Shown: positions 19,600 through 29,859, counted from the first letter of the stretch. The stretch is 64,000 nucleotides of DNA from Candidatus Rokuibacteriota bacterium (GCA_003220535.1 QHSU01000096.1:20038-84037), one strand, 5' to 3'. Numbers and translations are program-made. The notes: a model not told the origin generated them from the letters alone.

Positions 19600-20381
19600 A
19601 ATCCAGAGCGCCGCTCGCGTCACGAAGCACCGCCTTTGCGCCGCTGGCGGGACCCGTCGCGACCGCTCGGAAGAAGCTCCCTCCGACGAGCTCGCAGCGG
19701 CCGACCACGCCTCCGCGCTGAGGATCTGCCGAGCGCCTTCGATGACGTGAGGCTGGTCGAAAAGGATGCCGCGTAGTCGAGGGTACCGCTCGAGGATCGT
19801 GGCGAGCAGCCGGCCGCGTCCGCCCCCGACATCGACCACCAGGCTCATCCGGGAGAAGTCATACGTCGCGGCGACGAGGCGCGCGTGGGCGGGCGAGTTG
19901 CCGGTCATGGCGGCGTTGAACACGGTCGCCACCTCAGGGTGTCCGGCGAGGTAGTCAAAGAGGCCCGCGCCGTGGGCGTGGTGGAACGTCGTCTCCCCGG
20001 TCCGCACGGTGTGCAGCAGGTGGCCCCACGGTCGCCAGTGCGATTCGTCGAGCAACAGGAGAACGGCTGGCCGCAGGGAGCCCGGGACGCCCGTACGCAA
20101 TCCGGCCCCCACTGGGGTCAGGGCGAAGCGGCGCGGCCCGACCTTATCGAGCACTCCGGCCCCGCGAGGGCCAGCAGGACTCTGCGGAGGCTTGGCGGAT
20201 GAGACCCGGTAGCGTGTGCCAGCTCGTCAATCTCCCGGGGTCCGTCGGCCAGGAGGTCGGGAATGCCGAGCCGCGTCGCGACGTAGACCGCTTGCGAGAT
20301 CCGATAGCCCCGAACGAGGGCCAGAAGCTGCTCTGGGGACTCGACACTCGGAACACGGCTCGGGTCGACAGGTCCGTCCAC
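19600..20381 (-). pseudogene. O-methyltransferase (acetylserotonin-OMT-like) with frameshifts and 3' truncation
   Basis: N-part VDGPVDPSRVPSVESPEQLLALVRGYRISQAVYVATRLGIPDLLADGPREIDELAHATGSHPPSLRRVLLALAG; frameshift to VLDKVGPRRFALTPVGAGLRT...SLVVDVGGGRGRLLATILERYPRLRGILFDQPHVIEGARQIL; second frameshift to GVVGRCELVGGSFFRAVATG. Confidence 0.8.
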
Positions 20382-20389
20382 GAGAGAGT

Positions 20390-21517
20390 CTAGCCCGCCA
20401 CTGCCCGGACGAGGCACTCCACCTCGGACTCGTCGTTGTAGTAGTGCACGCTGGCGCGGACGACCGCGTCGGATCCGCGCGCGGGCAGATCGAGCCGCGA
20501 CAAGCGGGCCTCGTGGGCGTTGATGTTCATGGTGCGCAGCCGGTCGCGCGTCTTGCCCGGCGCTTCGCCGTCCTTGAGAAAGGCGACGATCCCGCACTGC
20601 TCCACTCCTCGATCGTGCACGCTCACGCCGGGTCGCTTCGCGAGCTCCCGCCGCAGCAGCGCACCGAGCGCTTTGACCCGTGCTTCGATCGCGTCGATCC
20701 CCACCCGCACCGCGTAACGGGCGGCGACGCCCAGGCCGATCTGGCCGGCCACGAATCGCTCCCAGTTTTCGAACCGACGAGCGTCGTCACGGACGACGTA
20801 GGTGTCAGCGATCCAGGAGGCGGCCTCGAGATCGATGAAAGGCGGCTCGAGGCTCCCGATAGTGTCGCGCCGCACGTAGAGGAAGCCCGTACCGCGGGGC
20901 CCGCGCAGATACTTGCGGCCCGCGGCTGAGAGCATGTGGCAGCCGATCTGCCGCACATCGACCGCGAGCTGGCCGACCGACTGGCAGGCATCGAGCAGAT
21001 AGAGGATGCCGTGGCGCGCGGCGATGCGGCCGACCTCCGCCGCCGGATTGATGAGCCCGCCTCTCCCGGGCACGTGCGTGATCGCGACCAGCTTTGTGCG
21101 CGGACCGATCGCGCGCTCGAGCGCGGCGAGGTCGACCTGCCCGGACGCGTCGCTGTCGACCACGTCGATCTCGATCCCCACACGCGCCTTCATCTGCAGG
21201 AACGCGAGGTAGTTCGAGAGGTACTCGGCCCGCGCGGTGATGACGCGGTCGCCCGCCCTGAACGGAACCGCGTAGAACGCCATGTCCCAGGCGCGCGTGG
21301 CGCTTTCCACGAACGCGATCTCGTCCCGGCGCGCGCCGATCAGCGTGGCGACGGCGTCGTAGACATCCGCGCCGCCGATGGCGGCCTCGCGCGCCAGGTG
21401 GCTCGTCACCGCGTCGAGGACCGGACGCGGCGGCAAGGCAGCGCCCGCGTTGTTGAAGTGGAGAACGTTGGCCACACCGGGCGTGTCCGATCTGAGCGAC
21501 GGTACGTCGGGCGTCAT
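20390..21517 (-). CDS. class-V aminotransferase-fold PLP-dependent enzyme
   Basis: [24 protein letters not shown]...[19 protein letters not shown]...[43 protein letters not shown] (PLP Lys context). Confidence 0.93.
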   Translation of the reverse strand: MTPDVPSLRSDTPGVANVLHFNNAGAALPPRPVLDAVTSHLAREAAIGGADVYDAVATLIGARRDEIAFVESATRAWDMAFYAVPFRAGDRVITARAEYLSNYLAFLQMKARVGIEIDVVDSDASGQVDLAALERAIGPRTKLVAITHVPGRGGLINPAAEVGRIAARHGILYLLDACQSVGQLAVDVRQIGCHMLSAAGRKYLRGPRGTGFLYVRRDTIGSLEPPFIDLEAASWIADTYVVRDDARRFENWERFVAGQIGLGVAARYAVRVGIDAIEARVKALGALLRRELAKRPGVSVHDRGVEQCGIVAFLKDGEAPGKTRDRLRTMNINAHEARLSRLDLPARGSDAVVRASVHYYNDESEVECLVRAVAG

Positions 21518-21787
21518 GACGGCCTCCTAGTAAGCTCGTGGTGCATGGTCACGGGACTCGCCGATCAGGATCGCGACGCGGCGGGGCGGCTCCGGATCCG
21601 TTCGGCGAGACCCGACTGATCCACGGCCGCGAGGCCCGGCTGCACCATCAGCCCCGTCGCCGCCGTCGGATCCACGGCCTGCGGGCAGGGAAGCCGCTCG
21701 ACGCGCTGATCGCACGTGCGGCGGGCGTCGGCGTCTGATTCAAGCGTAGAGTTTTGACGGTTCAAGGGAGCGAAGATGGACTGCATA

Positions 21788-23416
21788 CTATGGCTTCTCT
21801 ATGACTCGGGCGTAGGCACGGAGATAAAAGACCGCGTCGGCGACTCGGGCCACGATCGTCGCATCGTCGTCCTCGACCAGGAGAGCGCGCGCGGCACCAC
21901 CGAGGGCGGCCAAGACGCCGGTGGCGAGCTCCAGATCCTCGGCGCGGCCGGTGAGGCGATGAGCGCGAATGAGAGCGTCAGCCATGATCCCGTTCGCGCC
22001 CAGCGCGAGAGAAGAATCCTTGTCCTCGACGAACGCGCCGCGCGCGGTGTCGAAGAGTTCGGCCTTGGCATACGTGAGCACCCGCTGCGCGGCCTGGCGG
22101 TAGGCTTCGATGTGCGAGGCGCGATACCCTTCCAGAAACGCTAACGCGGCCCAGGCATTGGGCTCAAGCTGTCCAGGCAGTTGTCCCCGCCGCGTCTTGA
22201 CGTCATAGAGTTGGAAGGCGCCTTTCTCGGTGATGAGATTTTGGCCCATGAAGTCCAGCGTGCTCAGCGCGACGTCAACGAGGTCTTTCCGTCCGGTGGA
22301 CTGGCCCAGCGCGAGGAACGTCAGGACGGCTTCGGCGTTCCACGCCGTGACTTTATCTCGGTTGACGGGAGGCTTCCGGGCCGCCCGGCGCTCCGTAGGC
22401 GCGAGGCGATAGTAGTCGGGATCTGCGGTCTGGCTGCCGTAGAACCCACCAGCCCGGGCATCATAAAGCGTGCGCTGCAGATAGGCGATTGTCGCTTCGG
22501 TCGCTCGCTTGTACCGCGGATTCTGGGTCGTGCGGTGCGCTTGATTGAACACCAGCGCGAGCGAGGCATTCACGGACAACATCTTCTCGTAGTGCGGCTG
22601 GCGCCATTCCCGCCCTTCGGCGTAGCGGAAGAACCCACCCTCCACGGGGTCGTAGATTCCCCTCAGGATCCCCTCGAGGCTCTTCTCGACGGCCACGAGG
22701 TAGCGGCGATCTCGGGTGGCGTCATACTGGCCAAGCAGGTAGCCCAGAAGCTGGGCGTGCGGATATTTGTCGCCGCTCCCGAAGCCGCCGTGAACCGTGT
22801 CCAGATGGTCGGTCAGAAAATTGAGCGTCTCGTCCCGGAGCCGTCGGTACGTCTCCAGCGTCACCGGGACTGGGCTCGGGATCACGATCGCCTCCGTTCC
22901 CGACCTTCGGGGTGGCGCGGCCGCGATATTTGTCCGCACATCGCTCGCGACTCGCTTCAGGACGTCCAGGAAGTCGTCCTTCTTGAGCGCTCCTGCAAAT
23001 GACTGTCGAACTTGCCCCGCGGGATCGAAGAGGACGATCATCGGCAACCCCCGGGCATACTTGCGCGTGAGATCCATGCGCCGGTCGTGGTCGACGAAGA
23101 TGCTGAGGTAGTTCCGGTTCAGGTAGGTCGAGACTTCCTCGCTCTCGAGCGTTTGCTGGGCGAAGTACTTGCACCAGTAACACCACACTGCGCTGATCAG
23201 GAGAAAGACGGGTTTCCCTTCTCGCCGCGCGGTCTGGAACGCCTCGGGCGAGTAGTCGAGATAACGCACCCGCGACGTGTGATGGGAGTAGGCCCACATG
23301 GTCGGGGCAGGCAAGAGTACAAGGACGCCGACGGCGAGGGCTTGGAGCCGTTGCCGACCTAGAGCGCGGAAGAACCGCCTTGACAATCTTCGGACCTCGA
23401 CCCAGAGTTTCTCCAC
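21788..23416 (-). CDS. DUF255/thioredoxin-domain protein with N-terminal membrane anchor or signal
   Basis: LQALAVGVLVLLPAPTMWAYS; GKPVFLLISAVWCYWCKYFAQQTLESEEVSTYLNRNYLSIFVDHDRRMDLTRKYARGLPMIVLFDPAG. Confidence 0.85.
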   Translation of the reverse strand: MEKLWVEVRRLSRRFFRALGRQRLQALAVGVLVLLPAPTMWAYSHHTSRVRYLDYSPEAFQTARREGKPVFLLISAVWCYWCKYFAQQTLESEEVSTYLNRNYLSIFVDHDRRMDLTRKYARGLPMIVLFDPAGQVRQSFAGALKKDDFLDVLKRVASDVRTNIAAAPPRRSGTEAIVIPSPVPVTLETYRRLRDETLNFLTDHLDTVHGGFGSGDKYPHAQLLGYLLGQYDATRDRRYLVAVEKSLEGILRGIYDPVEGGFFRYAEGREWRQPHYEKMLSVNASLALVFNQAHRTTQNPRYKRATEATIAYLQRTLYDARAGGFYGSQTADPDYYRLAPTERRAARKPPVNRDKVTAWNAEAVLTFLALGQSTGRKDLVDVALSTLDFMGQNLITEKGAFQLYDVKTRRGQLPGQLEPNAWAALAFLEGYRASHIEAYRQAAQRVLTYAKAELFDTARGAFVEDKDSSLALGANGIMADALIRAHRLTGRAEDLELATGVLAALGGAARALLVEDDDATIVARVADAVFYLRAYARVIEKP

Positions 23417-23494
23417 GCGCCGGTTCCTCGGGAGAGAATATGCGCCCAGAGCAGGTCCTCCGACAACTGGCTGATCAGCTCAGGACGCATTCAC

Positions 23495-24526
23495 GTGCCG
23501 ACGACCCGCGGGACGACGAGGAGCGCGGAAGAGAAAGTGAGCCTCAGAAGACTCGGGAAGATTCTCGCCCTCCTTCTCGGGATCCTTGCCGCGCCGCTCG
23601 CCGTCCAAGCGCAGGGGCCCCGGAATGCCCCGAAGATCGGCTACCTGGTCTTGTCACCTCTGGCCGACCCGCCCTCCGCGGAACGCCGGGCCTTCTTGGA
23701 AGCTCTCCGCGATCTCGGCTATGTGGTCGGCCGGAACATCATCATTGAATACCGATCGGCGGCCTGGAATCGAGAGCTCCTTCCCGATCTTGCCGCCGAG
23801 CTGGTCGAGCTCAGAGTTGACGTCATGGTCGCCGTACCGGGAGCGACCGATGCCGCACGGGAGGCAACCAAGACGATCCCCATCGTCGTTCCGGCCGCGA
23901 ACGATCCGGTCGAGAGCGGGCTCGTCGCGAGCCTTGCGCGGCCGGGAGGGAATATCACAGGCACCGCGGTGTCCACGACAGACTTAGCGGGGAAGCGGGT
24001 TCAGCTGGTCAAGGAAGCGTTTCCCAAGCTCTCGCGCGTTGCAGTACTCTGGAGCCCGGGCTATGAAGCCGCGCCACTCCAATGGAAAGAGACGCAGGCC
24101 GCGGCCCGCGTGCTCGGCGTGACGCTTCAATCTCTGGAGGTGAAGGATCCCAGAGAGTTCCCCGGGGCCTTCTCCGCAATGACGAGAAAGCGTCCAGACG
24201 CTCTCCTCACGTTCATTAGCCCACTCACGACCGCGTATCGACCCATTATCGTGGAGTTCGCGACAAAGAACCGATTGCCGACGATATTCGCCGGGCGAGA
24301 GGCAGTGGAAGGTGGTGGCCTCATGTCCTATGCACCTAACGTGCCTGACATGTTCCGCCGCGCCGCCATCTACGTGGACAAGATTCTCAAGGGCGCCAAG
24401 CCCGGCGATCTCCCCGTCGAGCAACCGACGAAATTCGAGTTGGTGATTAACCTCAAGACGGCCAAGGCGCTCGGGCTCACGATCCCGCCTTCCATTCTGG
24501 CTCGTGCTGACGAAATCATTCAGTAG
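23495..24526 (+). CDS. ABC transporter substrate-binding protein (ABC_sub_bind / TrpX-like)
   Basis: KIGYLVLSPLADPPSAERRAFLEALRDLGYVVGRNIIIEYRSA...IPIVVPAANDPVESGLVASLARPGGNITG...PTKFELVINLKTAKALGLTIPPSILARADEII; actual start probably downstream of 23495. Confidence 0.93.
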   Translation: MPTTRGTTRSAEEKVSLRRLGKILALLLGILAAPLAVQAQGPRNAPKIGYLVLSPLADPPSAERRAFLEALRDLGYVVGRNIIIEYRSAAWNRELLPDLAAELVELRVDVMVAVPGATDAAREATKTIPIVVPAANDPVESGLVASLARPGGNITGTAVSTTDLAGKRVQLVKEAFPKLSRVAVLWSPGYEAAPLQWKETQAAARVLGVTLQSLEVKDPREFPGAFSAMTRKRPDALLTFISPLTTAYRPIIVEFATKNRLPTIFAGREAVEGGGLMSYAPNVPDMFRRAAIYVDKILKGAKPGDLPVEQPTKFELVINLKTAKALGLTIPPSILARADEIIQ

Positions 24527-24766
24527 TCCGCTGCGGACAAACGACCGGAAGGAGGAAGCCACCCCACGCCAAGTTTCTCACCGGACCCCTGATTGGCGCG
24601 GACTTCCGCGGATGTCGACGACTAGGATTTGTGCCGGCGGACCGTCGCCTTCGCGCTATCCAGCGGAAACGGCAACCGTGATGGCTGGCCTGGCGGACGT
24701 GGATGCGTAGCGCCCGCCGGCTCTAGGCCCCGTCACTGAGAAGCTCGGTACTCGTGGACGTCTGGC

Positions 24767-25681
24767 TCATTGCTCACCGCCGAGATCCTTTGGCGTGATG
24801 GTCTTCAGAAACTCGGGCAAACGCCCCAGGGCTGGCGCATCGATCCGTGCCGCCTGCGGCGGCTGCGTGGGTTCCGCCTGAACGGGCAGAGCAGAGATCG
24901 TCGCGGGTCCTTGCGGTGCGGGGATGACTGTCACTGTCTGCTCCGGGGCGGTCGGGTCGATCTGGCTCTGGGCATCTTCCCAGGAGGACCACGGGGCGAG
25001 CAACCGGATGTCCACCCGCCGGGCCTTGGCAAGGGCCTCCGGGCTTGCCTTCTCGCCAGCACCCAGCGCCACCTTGCCCATGGGGATCGCTCCCAGCTGA
25101 CGCAGCTCGATGCCGTGACGTTGCACGAGATAGCGCATCACGGCCTCCACGCGTTCGCGGGCGAGCTCGCGATTGTATCGGTCGCTCCCGCGCGAATCGG
25201 CAAAGCCTTGCAGCTCAAGAATCGCGTTGGGGTCCGCCCTGAGAGCCTTGGCCACGTACTCGAGCTCGTCGACGTCCTGGCTTCGGATTTCAGTCTGACC
25301 AGAGTCGAAGTAGACGAATCTCGCGTCCAGTAGCCTGTGCCTGTTGCGACTCGCGAGGCGTTGCGAAAGCCGGGCTTCGGCATCACGCGCGCTGCTCGCG
25401 CGGGCGCCCACCTCACCCACCCGCAAGTCGAGGCCGTTGAGCCGCTGGTCGGCAACGTCGATCGCCTGGCGGCTTTCCCCGGCGCGATCCGCCGTTTCAC
25501 GCAGCTTCGTCTCCTGGAGGGCGGCGCGCTCGGTGAGATTGGTCTCCGTCGCGGTCATCTGCTGGGTGAGCTTGCTCTCCGTCGCACTGACCTGCTTCTG
25601 TACGAAGCTCTTCGTCGCGCAGGCGGAGCCGAGCACGGCGACACTGCCGCAGAGGATCAAGGAAGCCAGTCGTCGCGTCAT
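24767..25681 (-). CDS. OmpA-family lipoprotein with coiled-coil N-terminus
   Basis: GSACATKSFVQKQVSATESKLTQQMTATETNLTERAALQETKLRE...VYFDSGQTEIRSQDVDELEYVAKALRADPNAILELQGFADSRGSDRYNRELARERVEAVMRYL. Confidence 0.9.
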   Translation of the reverse strand: MTRRLASLILCGSVAVLGSACATKSFVQKQVSATESKLTQQMTATETNLTERAALQETKLRETADRAGESRQAIDVADQRLNGLDLRVGEVGARASSARDAEARLSQRLASRNRHRLLDARFVYFDSGQTEIRSQDVDELEYVAKALRADPNAILELQGFADSRGSDRYNRELARERVEAVMRYLVQRHGIELRQLGAIPMGKVALGAGEKASPEALAKARRVDIRLLAPWSSWEDAQSQIDPTAPEQTVTVIPAPQGPATISALPVQAEPTQPPQAARIDAPALGRLPEFLKTITPKDLGGEQ

Positions 25682-25723
25682 GAACCGCCCTCCTTCGTCA
25701 AGGGTCGCCGATGTGAACCGTCA

Positions 25724-25933
25724 TCAACGTGCATCCGGAGTGCCGTTGGGTCCCTTCATTGTGCCGGGCTGTGCTGCGATCACCTTCTGGGAGACGAGCA
25801 CTTCGTCCGTGCGCTTGGTCCACCCCTTCAGTCGGCGTTGGGCCTCGGTCAGCTCCCGGCGGAGGGCATCGATCTCACAGGCCGGGCAGCGCGTGCTTGT
25901 CTCGGGGCGGTGATAGCAACCTGCGGCGTCCAT
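25724..25933 (-). CDS. small hypothetical protein
   Basis: 69 aa MDAAGCYHRPETSTRCPACEIDALRRELTEAQRRLKGWTKRTDEVLV..., upstream of ompA-like gene. Confidence 0.4.
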   Translation of the reverse strand: MDAAGCYHRPETSTRCPACEIDALRRELTEAQRRLKGWTKRTDEVLVSQKVIAAQPGTMKGPNGTPDAR

Positions 25934-26238
25934 AGCGATTCTAAGGACGCGGCCAGAGTATTTTCTATGAGGTTTTCACCCGAATCGGGTCAGGGAAGAT
26001 CCCCTCAGTCACCGAGCGCGAATGCTCGTCGGACGCCGCGCGGGGTCCACCGCAGGACGCCAGGGAACTACCGCCCGTGGGGAAGGGGTGGTACCAGCCA
26101 GAAAAGTAGTGCTTGCGGGCATCTAGGCGGCCCGCCGGCGGACACCTCGCAGGGGAATCGTTAGCCTAAAGCGTCCGGGTCCCGTTGGGAAGGCGCTGTC
26201 ACCCTCACTGGTGCTCAGACTTGTTGTGAAATGACTCT

Positions 26239-26979
26239 CTAGAACGTCCGCACGATCAGCGCGACGCCGGTGAGGAACAGCGCTGCGCCGATCATGCGGG
26301 CCATCTTCGCCGGGGTCAGGCTCCCATGCGCTCGATTACCGACCCAGACCCCGGCCCATGCCACGGGAAGCAAGAGCATCACCGCGATCCAGAGTGCGCG
26401 GGAGAGGAGGAGTCCGGCGAGAGCGAACGCCACGACGCGTAATCCGACGTTCAGGATGACCATCTGGGAGATCGTGGCGCGTTGGACCGCCGGGTCCGGG
26501 ATTCGGCCGGTAATGTACACGACGTATGGCGGACCGCCCATGCCGAAGAGGGCTCCGACGATGCCACCGAGAACGCCGGCGGGCGCTGCCCAGCGCCGAC
26601 TCAGTCGTCGCGCAGTGCGGCGCCCAAGCATCACGTGGAGCGCGTACACGCACACGAAAAGCCCCAGCGCCAGCACTGTCGCGTTGCGCGGGAGCCTGAC
26701 GAGAAGCGTCACACCCAGCGTGAGCCCCACGAGCGTGAACGGTATGAGCGTCAAGAGTTCCCGCGTATCCGCCTGCCTTCGCGTATGAAACCCGAGAGCC
26801 AGCCCCGAGCTGAGGTCGAGGAGCGCGGCCAAGGAGAGCACGAAGGTCAGCGGGAGAACATGGGCGAGGACGGGGATCGTAATCGGCGACGCGCCGAAGC
26901 CAGTGGCACCGAATATCGTGTACCCGACGAAGATCACGAGCGCCACTACGATCAGTGTTTCGGGCGGGATCGCCATCAC
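26239..26979 (-). CDS. sulfite exporter TauE/SafE family permease
   Basis: VALVIFVGYTIFGATGFGASPITIPVLAHVLPLTFVLSLAALLDLSSGLALGF...GVLGGIVGALFGMGGPPYVVYI. Confidence 0.92.
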   Translation of the reverse strand: MMAIPPETLIVVALVIFVGYTIFGATGFGASPITIPVLAHVLPLTFVLSLAALLDLSSGLALGFHTRRQADTRELLTLIPFTLVGLTLGVTLLVRLPRNATVLALGLFVCVYALHVMLGRRTARRLSRRWAAPAGVLGGIVGALFGMGGPPYVVYITGRIPDPAVQRATISQMVILNVGLRVVAFALAGLLLSRALWIAVMLLLPVAWAGVWVGNRAHGSLTPAKMARMIGAALFLTGVALIVRTF

Positions 26980-26982
26980 GTC

Positions 26983-27126
26983 CTACTCGGTCAGGATCTT
27001 GATCGCTTTCTCCTCGAAGAACGACACCGCACGCTCGAGTTGAGGCGGCCTGATGTTCGCGTAGATCTGGGTGATGTCGATGCGCGAATGTCCCAGGAGC
27101 GCGCGGACCTGCTCGAGATACTTCAT
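26983..27126 (-). pseudogene. tyrosine recombinase/integrase C-terminal remnant
   Basis: Manual reverse translation: MKYLEQVRALLGHSRIDITQIYANIRPPQLERAVSFFEEKAIKILTE*; contains LLGHSxI..T..YA and following helix of phage-integrase C-terminus. Too short for ORF track. Confidence 0.85.
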
Positions 27127-27159
27127 CCGGGCGAAGTTGGGCCGCAGGGCACGGCTTAT

Positions 27160-28308
27160 TCAGCGGAGTCCTTTGTTCGGGTTGATCAGGTACTTCCCAC
27201 CTGTGGCTTGTTTGCTATAGACGGCGATCTCCTCGATCCCTAGCGCCTCAGCGAGAGAGACTTCCTTCGTATAGGTGCTCGCGAACGTGGTCTTGATATC
27301 GGCCGCGACCCTCTCTCTCAGCTTCTGGGCGGCTTCGAATCCAATCTTCTGCAGGAAGGCGGTGAGTAGCCAGCCGCCAATACCCCAAGCCATGCCGAAG
27401 GTGCGATTGAACTCGGTCGGCCCACGGTCCAGTCCGCCGTAGATGTATACCTGCTTGTGCGTCGTGGACCCATAACGGCTGTATTCCTTCGCCTTCTTGT
27501 TCGCTGCAGTCTCCATGGCGGTGAGTATTTGTCCCGCCAGTCTTCCACCTCCGATCGCGTCGAAGGCCACCGTGGCACCGGAGGCGGAGAGTGCCTCGGT
27601 CAGGTCGTCCATGAAGGTTGGCGAGTCCGAGTTGCACACGTAGGTGGCACCGATCTTCTTCAGGACATCCACGTGCTCGCGCTTGCGCACGATGTTCACC
27701 AGGCCGACGCGGTCCTTGATGCAGATCTTGTTGAGCATCTGCCCGAGATTGGAGGCAGCCGCCGTGTGCACGAGCGCCTTGTGACCCTCCGAGCGCATGG
27801 TTTCGACCATACCGAGCGCGGTGAGCGGATTGACGAAGCAGGAGGCGCCCTCGGCCGGGGTGGTACCCGGCGGTAACACCAGGCATTGCACGGCCTTGAT
27901 GCAGCGGTACTGCGCGTACATGGCGCCGCCGAGGATTGCGACGGTCTTCCCCATCAGCGCTTGCGCTGCGGGAGACACCCCCGCCTGGACGACCACCCCG
28001 GCCCCTTCGTTGCCGACGGGCAACGACTGCTCCAAACGCCCTGCTAGCGCCTTCATCACCGCCGGTGAGATGGTCGCCGTCACCACGGGGTTGTCAGCCG
28101 TGCCGGATGCCTTGGCCGTGCTCATGTCGGCTCCACCGAAAAGGAGTCCTTGGTCGGAGGGGTTGATGGGAGAGGCGTCGATGCGTACGACGACCTCCTC
28201 GGGTTTTGGCTCAGGGGTGGGGACGCTGGCGAGCGATAGTTCGAGGATATCCTCCTTCTTCACCGTTGAACGGAGCTGAAGTCCCGTGCGCGCGCTGGTG
28301 TTTGCCAT
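27160..28308 (-). CDS. zinc-binding-dehydrogenase/quinone-oxidoreductase-like MDR protein
   Basis: MANTSARTGLQLRSTVKKEDILELSLASVPTPEPKPEEVVVRIDASPINPSDQGLLFG...ALVHTAAASNLGQMLNKICIKDRVGLVNIVRKREHVDVLKKIGATYV. Confidence 0.9.
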   Translation of the reverse strand: MANTSARTGLQLRSTVKKEDILELSLASVPTPEPKPEEVVVRIDASPINPSDQGLLFGGADMSTAKASGTADNPVVTATISPAVMKALAGRLEQSLPVGNEGAGVVVQAGVSPAAQALMGKTVAILGGAMYAQYRCIKAVQCLVLPPGTTPAEGASCFVNPLTALGMVETMRSEGHKALVHTAAASNLGQMLNKICIKDRVGLVNIVRKREHVDVLKKIGATYVCNSDSPTFMDDLTEALSASGATVAFDAIGGGRLAGQILTAMETAANKKAKEYSRYGSTTHKQVYIYGGLDRGPTEFNRTFGMAWGIGGWLLTAFLQKIGFEAAQKLRERVAADIKTTFASTYTKEVSLAEALGIEEIAVYSKQATGGKYLINPNKGLR

Positions 28309-28335
28309 ACGTCGTCTCCGTTTTCGTATCACGGG

Positions 28336-28624
28336 TCAGGACGGCTTCAGGACCAGGACCGCAAGAGGGGGCAACGTGAGCGCGAGCGAGTGAAGTCTCC
28401 GAAGAAACCCACGGGGTGCAGCCGCTCCATCGGGGTCGGTGGTGCGTCGGCGGGCAGGACTCGAACGGCGGCCGCGCCGGGCACGATCGCGCGCACGGCC
28501 ACGGTCGCGCCGTCCGGGGTCTGCACGCGGTGCGGACCGAGCACGGCGAAGGGGTCACCGTGCTCCCTTCCACGACCGCGCGGACTGCTTGCCGGTCCAG
28601 CGCCAGGTGGTCGACGGCCTTCAC
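28336..28624 (-). pseudogene. glgB: 1,4-alpha-glucan branching enzyme remnant: N-terminus joined to extreme C-terminus, catalytic core missing
   Basis: VKAVDHLALDRQAVRAVVEG/EHGDPFAVLGPHRVQTPDGATVAVRAIVPGAAAVRVLPADAPPTPMERLHPVGFF then SLALTLPPLAVLVLKPS* in another frame. Confidence 0.82.
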
Positions 28625-29682
28625 CCTGCCGCGACTCGTCCGAGCGGCCCGAGCGCCTTTTCGACCCTCGGTTTGACCTCGCCGATCATCAGTTCCATCG
28701 AGCGCATCGCCGCCGTGTGCGGCGTGTTGCCGACCTTGAACGAAAAGCACACATGCACGGGCTTCGTCGCGCGGATCTCGGCGACGAGCTTTTCGGCAAC
28801 CGTCTCGACATCGCCGATCAACAGATCGTTGTAGATGGTTTCGAGCGGCGGTTCGTCGGGGAACGGCACATCGACCAATACGGTCCCTTGCATGACCTCC
28901 TGCCGGCGCCTGAGGCTCGACGCGAGCCGCGACTGATAGCGCGCGTTCTCGGCAAAGCGCATCCCGGCCTCGCGGCTGTCGGTGATGTGCGCGAAGCGGT
29001 TGAGGGTGATATGCGCCCGCGACAATGGCGCATTCTCGGCGGCAAACGCGGCGGCGATGTCGGCATACTGCTCGGCCAGCAATTTGACGCCGCCGACCCG
29101 GCCCGACGTCAGCACCCGATAGCCGTGCCGCGCGGCGGCGCGGAACATCCCCTGGGTATGGCCGGCGACGTAGATCGGCAGCGGGTTTTGCACCGGGCGG
29201 GCCGGGATATGAGTGTCCGGCATCTGGTAGTGCTTGCCGTCGTAGCTGAAGAAGTCTCGGCTGAAGGCCAGGTCGAGGATGTCGCAGAACTCGTCGGTCA
29301 TCTCGAGATTCCGGGCGATGTCGACGCCGAACCGCTCGAATTCGTAGGGCTGATAACCGGCGCCGATCCCGAGCGTCAGTCGGCCATTCGACAAGGCGTC
29401 GGCCGTGGCGATTTCGGCGGCGAGCCGAGCCGGGTTGTATAAGGGCAACACCACGACTGCCGTGCCGAGCCGGATCCTTTTGGTGATCGAGGCGCAATGC
29501 GCCACCATCATCAACGGGGACGCGCAGAGGCAATAATTCGAGAAATGGTGCTCGGCGAACCAGGCGATCGTGTAGCCGAGCGCGTCGGCCAGCTTTGTTT
29601 GCTCGGCGACTTCGCCAAACACCTGCGCCGTCGGCTTGTTCGCTTCGCGCGCCCCCATCAGATTGAAGATCCCGAAATCCAT
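28621..29682 (-). CDS. LLM-class flavin-dependent oxidoreductase (luciferase-like)
   Basis: MDFGIFNLMGAREANKPTAQVFGEVAEQTKLADALGYTIAWFAEHHFSNYCLCASPLMMVAHCASITKRIRLGTAVVVLPLYNPARLAAEIATADALSNGRLTLGIGAGY. Confidence 0.95.
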   Translation of the reverse strand: MDFGIFNLMGAREANKPTAQVFGEVAEQTKLADALGYTIAWFAEHHFSNYCLCASPLMMVAHCASITKRIRLGTAVVVLPLYNPARLAAEIATADALSNGRLTLGIGAGYQPYEFERFGVDIARNLEMTDEFCDILDLAFSRDFFSYDGKHYQMPDTHIPARPVQNPLPIYVAGHTQGMFRAAARHGYRVLTSGRVGGVKLLAEQYADIAAAFAAENAPLSRAHITLNRFAHITDSREAGMRFAENARYQSRLASSLRRRQEVMQGTVLVDVPFPDEPPLETIYNDLLIGDVETVAEKLVAEIRATKPVHVCFSFKVGNTPHTAAMRSMELMIGEVKPRVEKALGPLGRVAAG

Positions 29683-29859
29683 CGCCTCATCCTCCAGTTC
29701 AGCTCACCCTAGCGAGCGAGGCAACTTTAGCACCCTCCGGCGGCGGCCACCCCGTCCGCGGCCCAGGCCTCACGCGCCCACAAGATTGCTGCGCAGGATC
29801 CGACTACGCGGTAGGATTCAGGCGCCAGGTGCTCTCTATAGAACGAGAGGAGAGAGATC

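Noticed and set aside
26030-26160. Structured-looking intergenic segment (GCGGGC/GCCCGC pairing) that might be a riboswitch
   Set aside because: Could not match to any known riboswitch consensus; GC-rich pairing is expected by chance.
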